Source: Atopobium sp. (lineage in GTDB: Bacteria; Actinomycetota; Coriobacteriia; Coriobacteriales; Atopobiaceae). From it: a DNA stretch of 9,828 bases. The stretch spans positions 1 to 9,828 of the forward strand of contig JABZHC010000033.1 in assembly GCA_015259035.1 (NCBI GenBank), in the 5' to 3' direction. This document shows positions 5,932-9,828 of the stretch, one piece after another. A program made the position numbers and the translations under genes. The notes beneath the pieces are model-generated. The model ran no database searches. It had not been told where the DNA came from and worked only from the letters and a program-made list of their open reading frames with translations. Numbering within the stretch: the first letter of the stretch is position 1; each line of letters opens with the position of its first letter.

Positions 5932-7437
5932 GTGGCTGACGAGTCAAAGTATGACATCGTTGCTGCTACTGGTTGCCCAACCGGTATTGCGCACACCTTT
6001 ATGGCTAAGGAGGCCTTGGAGAAGGCCGCCGCAGCTAAAGGTCTTACCATTAAGGTTGAGACGCACGGCCAGGTCGGTGTAGAGAACGAGCTCACCGCAG
6101 CTGAGATTAGGAACGCCAAGGCAGTAGTTGTTGCTGCTGATAAGGACGTTCAGGCCGAGCGTTTTGCCGGAAAACCAATGGTAAATGTTGGTGTTACTGC
6201 TGCTATTAAGGACGCTGAGGGTCTTATCGACCGCGCTCTTGTTGCTCAGCCTGAGGGCGAGCTTGCAGAGGCAGATGACGCTCCAGTCTCAAGCACCATT
6301 GAGAAAGAGTCTGTAGGCCACATCATCTACAAACACCTCATGAACGGCGTTAGCCACATGCTGGTCTTTGTTGTTGCTGGTGGTGTTCTGACTGCAGTTT
6401 CATTCCTCTGGGGTATCACTTCCTTCAGCTCTACCGCACCTGACTACAACAGCTTTGCTGCAATGCTTAAGATCATCGGCGGCATTGCAATGGGCCTCAT
6501 GGTTCCAGTGCTTTCTGCTTACATTGCTGAGTCTATCGGCAAGCGTCCTGCTCTGGTTCCTGGTTTTGTTGCAGGTATGATTGCTATCCAGGGTCTTCCA
6601 ATCAACCCTACCACTGGCATGATTGATGCTGGTGGCGCTGGCGTTGGTTTTGGCTTCCTGGGCGGCATCGTCGGCGGCTTCCTTGCCGGTTATGTCATCG
6701 TTGGTCTTGAGAAGCTCCTTGCAGGTCTTCCAAAGAACCTTGATGGCCTGAAGGCAATCTTCCTGTACCCACTGCTTTCCACCACCATTGTTGGCCTGGT
6801 TATGCTGGGTATTTCTGGTCCAATGGCAGCAATCAACACCGGCATGATGAACTTCCTGCGCGGTCTGTCTGCTTCTGGTCCAATTGTCCTTGGTCTTGCA
6901 ATTGGTTGCATGGCCGCATTTGACATGGGCGGCCCAGTCAACAAGGCAGCTTACGTTACCGGTACTGCACTTCTGACCGAGGCTCTTGCTGCTGGTGTTG
7001 GTACCCCAACCTATGAGTTTGGTACTAACTTCATGGCTGCAGTTTCTGCTGCTTGTATTGTTCCTCCACTGATCACCACCTTTGCTGTTGTTGTTGGTAA
7101 GAAATACTTCACCAAGTCCGACTTCAACGCTGGTCTGGTCAACTTCGTTCTTGGCTGCACCCACATTACCGAGGGTGCTATTCCATTCATGACCAAGAAC
7201 ATTTGGCCTGTCATGCCTATCATGATGATCGGTTCTTCCATCGGCTCCATCCTGACCCTGCTCTTTGGTGTTCACGATCCAGCTCCTCACGGCGGCTTCC
7301 TGGTTCTTCCAGTTGTTGATGGCGGCCTTAAGTGGGTTCTCGCCATTCTCATTGGCGCTGTTGTTGGTGGTATTCTCTTTGTTGCTTTCAAGGCATACGA
7401 GTACCGCAAGAACGGCAACAAGCTGGTCGAGGACTAA
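5932..7437 (+). CDS. fruA: PTS fructose transporter subunit EIIBC
   Basis: Inner-membrane fructose permease of the phosphotransferase system, which imports fructose and delivers fructose-1-phosphate. Residues about 7-105 are the fructose-type EIIB domain, with the phosphorylated cysteine C15 in ATGCPTGIAHTFMAKEAL. A linker (about 106-127) leads to the EIIC membrane domain (about 130-490), with SHMLVFVVAGGVLTAVSFLWG as the first membrane segment, many glycine-rich helices, DMGGPVNKAAY (331-341) and ITEGAIPF (412-419), both characteristic of fructose EIIC. The end is a short basic-acidic cytoplasmic tail. Length 501 aa fits EIIBC. No EIIA domain is fused at either end and no EIIA or HPr gene lies in the window, so phosphoryl donors come from elsewhere. 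The start is GTG at 5932 with AAAGGGGAG (5919-5927) upstream, and the protein then begins at the expected EIIB border. It is followed by fruK after 141 nt. Mannose or another hexose is a less likely substrate. Confidence 0.95.
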   Translation: MADESKYDIVAATGCPTGIAHTFMAKEALEKAAAAKGLTIKVETHGQVGVENELTAAEIRNAKAVVVAADKDVQAERFAGKPMVNVGVTAAIKDAEGLIDRALVAQPEGELAEADDAPVSSTIEKESVGHIIYKHLMNGVSHMLVFVVAGGVLTAVSFLWGITSFSSTAPDYNSFAAMLKIIGGIAMGLMVPVLSAYIAESIGKRPALVPGFVAGMIAIQGLPINPTTGMIDAGGAGVGFGFLGGIVGGFLAGYVIVGLEKLLAGLPKNLDGLKAIFLYPLLSTTIVGLVMLGISGPMAAINTGMMNFLRGLSASGPIVLGLAIGCMAAFDMGGPVNKAAYVTGTALLTEALAAGVGTPTYEFGTNFMAAVSAACIVPPLITTFAVVVGKKYFTKSDFNAGLVNFVLGCTHITEGAIPFMTKNIWPVMPIMMIGSSIGSILTLLFGVHDPAPHGGFLVLPVVDGGLKWVLAILIGAVVGGILFVAFKAYEYRKNGNKLVED

Positions 7438-7524
7438 GCTTTACGCTTAGCACACACTCGGTACCGTTTGAGTTTTGCCCAGAATTTACGTACAGTTTGG
7501 GTGTAGACTCAGATAATCGAAGTA

Positions 7525-7560
7525 AAATATGGACTCGGCGATTTCGTCGGGTCCATATTT
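7525..7560 (+). promoter_or_regulatory. Long hairpin between fruA and fruK
   Basis: AAATATGGAC (7525-7534) pairs perfectly with GTCCATATTT (7551-7560), and the inner TCGGCG (7535-7540) pairs with CGTCGG (7545-7550) using two G-T pairs, giving a 16-bp stem with loop ATTT. The 3' side ends in ATATTTGTTTC, a weak U-tract, and the stem ends six bases before the fruK Shine-Dalgarno. It could be a partial terminator or attenuator that tunes fruK relative to fruA, or a structure at the 5' end of a separate fruK transcript: a GATAAT (7512-7517) would place a start near 7524, although no good -35 is visible. The fruA stop codon also lies in a small inverted repeat, CTAAGC (7434-7439) and GCTTAG (7445-7450). 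Confidence 0.6.
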
Positions 7561-7578
7561 GTTTCAGAGGGAGCTTTG

Positions 7579-8496
7579 ATGATTTACACACTTACCACTA
7601 ATCCTGCAATCGACATGAACGTCAATTCGGGAGTTCCTTCTTATACGCACGTCAACCGCACAACCGATGCCGTTTACACACCAAACGGCAAGGGTCTGAA
7701 CGTCTCGTTTACGCTTGCTCACTACGGCGTTGAGTCCACTATCCTGGGCTTTTTTGGTGGCTTCTCGGGCAATTATATTGTTGAAGAAGCATCCAAGATT
7801 TGCCCGGTCAAGCCTGTGTGGATTGACGGTATTACTCGCGTAAACATTTTTGTTACCACGCCAGAAGGTGAGCTCAAGTTCCCTAATGCAGGTGCTCCCG
7901 TTATTCGCTCTAAGCAAGACGAGATGCTTGAGCTGCTGCGCACTGCGCCTGACCTGGACGTGCTGGTGGTCTCCGGCTCGCTTTCTCCTGAGATGGATCC
8001 AACCTTCTACGACGAGCTCTCTGATCTTTGTCATGAGCGCGGCGCTGAGCTAGTCCTGGACATCTCTCATAAACACCTCGCAGAACTTGTCGAGAAAAAA
8101 CCGCTGCTCATCAAGCCAAACGACGAAGAAGTGGCAGAGATCTTTGGTGTCGACGTCCATAACGAGGCCGACGTTCTTCTCGCCCTTCACAAGATTCACG
8201 AACGCGGAGCAAAGAACATCCTGCTTACGCTAGGCGGCGAAGGCGCGTACTTCTTCAACGGCAAGCACGTCTGGCATGCAAACGCCGCGCAGGTAGAGGT
8301 GCTTTCGACGGCATGCGCAGGCGATTCAACGCTGGCAAGCTTCATGTCGGTTTGGCTTGAGGATCCGTCGGCTGTCGAGAAGGCCCTGACGCGCGCGATG
8401 GCTACCGGCGGAAACGTTGCGATGAGCGCTGGCTTGGGCGACTTTGCGCTGGTCGAGAAGATCGCGGAGTCCATCCACGTTGAGCTGGTGGAGTAG
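7579..8496 (+). CDS. fruK: 1-phosphofructokinase (PfkB family)
   Basis: Cytoplasmic PfkB-family kinase that phosphorylates fructose-1-phosphate, the FruA product, to fructose-1,6-bisphosphate. It begins MIYTLTTNPAIDMNV, the hallmark N-terminus of 1-phosphofructokinase and related hexose-phosphate kinases. PNGKGLNVS (35-43) is the first PfkB signature, with Asn where GGKG is usual. VVSGSLSPEMD (130-140) and LLIKPNDEEV (176-185) are typical core motifs. LTLGGEGA (216-223) is at the ATP site. STACAGDS (243-250) carries the catalytic D249, with Cys246 in place of the first Gly of GAGD. Length 305 aa is normal. The start is ATG at 7579 with GAGGGAG five bases upstream. Adjacency to fruA makes fructose-1-phosphate much the likeliest substrate; tagatose-6-phosphate kinase is the main alternative by sequence alone. 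No clear terminator follows: GGGCT/AGCCC (8555-8568) with a poor T-tract is the best candidate. Confidence 0.93.
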   Translation: MIYTLTTNPAIDMNVNSGVPSYTHVNRTTDAVYTPNGKGLNVSFTLAHYGVESTILGFFGGFSGNYIVEEASKICPVKPVWIDGITRVNIFVTTPEGELKFPNAGAPVIRSKQDEMLELLRTAPDLDVLVVSGSLSPEMDPTFYDELSDLCHERGAELVLDISHKHLAELVEKKPLLIKPNDEEVAEIFGVDVHNEADVLLALHKIHERGAKNILLTLGGEGAYFFNGKHVWHANAAQVEVLSTACAGDSTLASFMSVWLEDPSAVEKALTRAMATGGNVAMSAGLGDFALVEKIAESIHVELVE

Positions 8497-8516
8497 GAGC
8501 GGACGTGTTGCGCGTG

Positions 8517-8554
8517 GAGGTGTGCGAATGCGCGGACTTGCATGGAGGTGCGCA
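8517..8554. repeat. Short direct repeat downstream of fruK
   Basis: GAGGTGTGCG (8517-8526) and GAGGTGCGCA (8545-8554) are copies of a short motif 28 nt apart, inside a GC-rich stretch after the fruK stop. The second copy is identical to 5716-5725 in the 3' region of the ROK operon. The 207-nt gap between fruK and yebC otherwise holds a weak hairpin (8555-8568), the yebC promoter candidates and a small leader hairpin; I see no gene in it. Confidence 0.35.
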
Positions 8555-8633
8555 GGGCTTGCGAGCCCACGGGTTTCTCGGCGTATGGCGTGCGTAAGTC
8601 TCCATATCTGCAAAATAAGTCTTTTCTCGCTTC

Positions 8634-8670
8634 TTGATTTCGTGTAACGTATAAGGGCTAATGTGATAAT
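8634..8670 (+). promoter_or_regulatory. Candidate yebC promoter
   Basis: TTGATT (8634-8639) and GCTAAT (8657-8662) are separated by 17 nt and each match the housekeeping consensus at four of six positions. A better -10, GATAAT (8665-8670), with an upstream TG at 8662-8663 as in extended -10 promoters, is an alternative lacking a good -35. Downstream, AGGTT (8672-8676) and AACCT (8681-8685) flank TTCG, a possible UUCG-tetraloop hairpin in the leader just ahead of GAAGGAG (8691-8697). Confidence 0.35.
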
Positions 8671-8703
8671 TAGGTTTTCGAACCTCTAAAGAAGGAGAGT
8701 GCA

Positions 8704-9501
8704 ATGTCCGGACACTCTAAGTGGGCCACAACCAAGCACAAGAAAGCAGCTATCGACGCTAAGCGTTCTTCGCTGTTCTCTAAGCTTTCCCGCAACATTA
8801 CTGTTGCCGCAAAGATGGGTGGCGACCCAAATCCGGACAACAACGCTAGCTTGTCTGCCGCTGTTGCCCGTGCTCGCATGGTTTCCATGCCTAACGCAAA
8901 GATTCAGGCCGCTATCGATAAGGCATTTGGCGCTGGCGCTGATGCTGCCATTTACGAGGAGATCGTTTACGAGGGATACGGTCCTGCAGGTGTCGCAGTT
9001 TACGTTGACTGCCTAACCGACAACAAGAACCGTACCGCAGCAGACGTTCGTTCCGCATTTACTCACTCCGGCGGCAACCTTGGTACCGCTGGTTCCGTTG
9101 CGTTCCAGTTTGAGCGCAAGGGTTCCATCGCAGTTGACAAGGTTATTGTCTCCGAAGAGAAGAAGGTTGCTGACCGCGAGAACGCTGTCGACGAGGACGA
9201 GTTCATGATGGCAGTTGCCGAGGCTGGCGGAAACGATTACGAGGATGCTGGCGATCAGTGGATCGTTTGGACTGCATACGACAAGATGCAGGATGTCCAG
9301 AAGGGCCTCGAGGCTCAGGGCATTGAGGTTAAGGGTTCCGAGCTTACTATGGTTCCAACCACCCCAACTGACGTCTCTGTTTCTGATGCAAAGAAGGTTC
9401 AGCGTCTTATCGATAAGCTTGACGAGCTCGATGACGTTCAGAACGTCTACAGCACCATGAACATCACCGACGAGATTGCTGCTGCTCTCGAGGAGGAGTA
9501 A
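8704..9501 (+). CDS. yebC: YebC/PmpR-family regulatory protein
   Basis: Member of the widespread YebC/TACO1 family of cytoplasmic proteins. Different members have been linked to transcription regulation (PmpR-like) and to translation, including relief of stalling in proline-rich stretches; sequence alone does not say which applies. The N-terminus MSGHSKWATTKHKKAAIDAKR is diagnostic. The helical domain I (about 1-75) includes LFSKLSRNITVAAKMGG and ends near MPNAKIQAAIDKAFG. EEIVYEGYGPAGVAVYVDCLTDNKNRTAADVRSAF (about 82-116), broken here by nothing unusual, is the conserved domain II start, followed by SGGNLGTAGSVAFQFERKG. The C-terminal part is acidic, ending ALEEE. At 265 aa it is slightly longer than the usual 240-250. 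GAAGGAG lies 6 nt before the ATG. The ruv genes that often accompany yebC are not in the window. Its terminator is 200 nt downstream, beyond repeat-rich DNA. Confidence 0.95.
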   Translation: MSGHSKWATTKHKKAAIDAKRSSLFSKLSRNITVAAKMGGDPNPDNNASLSAAVARARMVSMPNAKIQAAIDKAFGAGADAAIYEEIVYEGYGPAGVAVYVDCLTDNKNRTAADVRSAFTHSGGNLGTAGSVAFQFERKGSIAVDKVIVSEEKKVADRENAVDEDEFMMAVAEAGGNDYEDAGDQWIVWTAYDKMQDVQKGLEAQGIEVKGSELTMVPTTPTDVSVSDAKKVQRLIDKLDELDDVQNVYSTMNITDEIAAALEEE

Positions 9502-9513
9502 GCTCTCTGGTCC

Positions 9514-9584
9514 GCGACGCGCAACGATGCGCGACGCACGCGACGAGCGCGACGGGCGCGACGAGCGCGAAATCGCGACGATGC
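9514..9584. repeat. GC-rich tandem repeat, unit about 9 nt
   Basis: Degenerate head-to-tail units of the form GCGACGNNC: GCGACGCAC (9531), GCGACGAGC (9540), GCGACGGGC (9549) and GCGACGAGC (9558), flanked by related variants GCAACGATGC (9521) and GCGACGATGC (9575). It starts 12 nt after the yebC stop, inside the presumed 3' untranslated region. Composition is far more GC-rich than the neighbouring genes. Confidence 0.7.
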
Positions 9585-9607
9585 GATGCAGGCGCCTAAG
9601 CGCTAAC

Positions 9608-9692
9608 GGTCCGCAGCGGCGCGCGGTCTGCGGCGGCACACGACCCGCAGCGGCAACGCAACCCGCAGCGGCAACGCGACCCGCGACAAAAC
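9608..9692. repeat. Second GC-rich tandem repeat, unit 17-18 nt
   Basis: Successive units begin at 9608, 9625, 9642, 9660 and 9678 (the last partial). Their core is CCGCAGCGGC. The copies at 9642-9659 and 9660-9677 differ only at the first base; the first two units are 17 nt and more diverged. The array ends nine bases before the yebC terminator. No protein or RNA gene is recognisable here. Together with the preceding 9-nt array this explains nearly all of 9502-9692. Confidence 0.75.
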
Positions 9693-9700
9693 TGCACTTC

Positions 9701-9728
9701 AAAGCCCCGCCAGTTGGCGGGGCTTTTT
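9701..9728 (+). terminator. Strong rho-independent terminator downstream of yebC
   Basis: AAAGCCCCGCC (9701-9711) and GGCGGGGCTTT (9716-9726) form a perfect 11-bp GC-rich stem with tetraloop AGTT, running into TTTTT (9724-9728). It is a textbook intrinsic terminator and, with AAA at the 5' foot of the stem, might also work weakly on the minus strand. It ends yebC transcription 200 nt after the stop codon. Confidence 0.93.
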
Positions 9729-9752
9729 GTTTGGGTAGCGTTGATGCTGTCA

Positions 9753-9819
9753 GAACACACCTATGTCGGATAATCTGCACGTTTTTAGAAGCCCGAACAC
9801 ACCTATGTCAGATAATCTG
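9753..9819. repeat. Pair of 25-nt direct repeats at the right edge
   Basis: The segment 9753-9777, starting GAACACACCTATGTC and ending GATAATCTG, recurs at 9795-9819 with a single G-to-A change, 24 of 25 identical, period 42 nt. The 17 nt between the copies are AT-rich in part and unlike the repeat. Each copy contains a dyad: CAGAT-A-ATCTG is perfect in the second copy (9809-9819) and has one mismatch in the first. A 12-bp perfect palindrome, CTGTATATACAG (9817-9828), overlaps the end of the second copy at the window edge, so the array may continue outside. Candidates are an IS-end repeat set, a multi-site regulator or a genome-wide interspersed repeat. Confidence 0.75.
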
Positions 9820-9828
9820 TATATACAG

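Noticed and set aside
6400..7290. 296-codon open frame on the minus strand
   Set aside because: Antisense to fruA; rich in Asn, His and Thr as expected from mirrored codons of a membrane protein, and no start signal.
7576..7578. TTG start for FruK
   Set aside because: It directly precedes the ATG that gives the canonical MIYT N-terminus and a better ribosome-binding spacing.
9013..9780. 255-codon minus-strand frame across the repeats and yebC
   Set aside because: It crosses a strong terminator and the GC-rich arrays and is antisense to yebC; it is open because GC-rich repeats lack stop codons.
9753..9828. CRISPR array
   Set aside because: Only two 25-nt repeats with a 17-nt interval, shorter than normal spacers; no cas gene in the window.

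Overview
The window carries eight intact protein genes, all complete, plus several structured non-coding stretches. Protein similarity, moderate GC with GC-rich intergenic patches, strong Shine-Dalgarno sites and a GTG start for fruA suggest an actinobacterium of the class Coriobacteriia, possibly an Atopobium/Lancefieldella/Olsenella-type host-associated fermenter. This placement is inferred from protein character only; no rRNA or other marker is present.

Layout. Minus strand, left side: an M32 zinc carboxypeptidase (2221 to 665), then mscL (603 to 154), with a probable minus-strand terminator near the left edge. A 196-nt divergent intergenic region (2222-2417) separates these from a plus-strand cluster: a PLP aminotransferase of the MocR/2-aminoadipate type without a DNA-binding domain (2418-3716), a D-Ala-D-Ala-ligase-like ATP-grasp protein (3719-4720) and a ROK sugar kinase (4729-5697). 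The gaps of 2 and 8 nt make a single operon very likely, and it ends at a strong terminator (5851-5884). Next is a fructose module: fruA (PTS EIIBC, 5932-7437) and fruK (1-phosphofructokinase, 7579-8496), with a good inverted repeat (candidate operator) just before fruA and a long hairpin just before fruK. yebC (8704-9501) follows. It is trailed by about 190 nt of GC-rich tandem repeats, a textbook terminator (9701-9728), and two near-identical 25-nt direct repeats running to the right edge.

How the genes work together. FruA imports and phosphorylates fructose to fructose-1-phosphate, and FruK converts this to fructose-1,6-bisphosphate for glycolysis; the EIIA and HPr partners must be encoded elsewhere. 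The ROK kinase would phosphorylate free glucose or a related hexose. The carboxypeptidase recycles peptides, and MscL is the osmotic emergency valve.

Most notable. The ligase-like protein keeps the Ddl fold motifs but lacks two of the three residues that normally bind catalytic magnesium (Glu and Asn replaced by Gly293 and Lys295), as well as the Lys-Tyr pair of the active-site loop. It may be a repurposed or inactive Ddl paralogue co-transcribed with an aminotransferase and a sugar kinase. Other points: an M32 peptidase without the DxRxT motif, an MscL with a C-terminal zinc ribbon, and repeat-rich DNA after yebC. No CRISPR array, tRNA, rRNA or transposase gene was seen. Most of the window is ordinary core metabolism.
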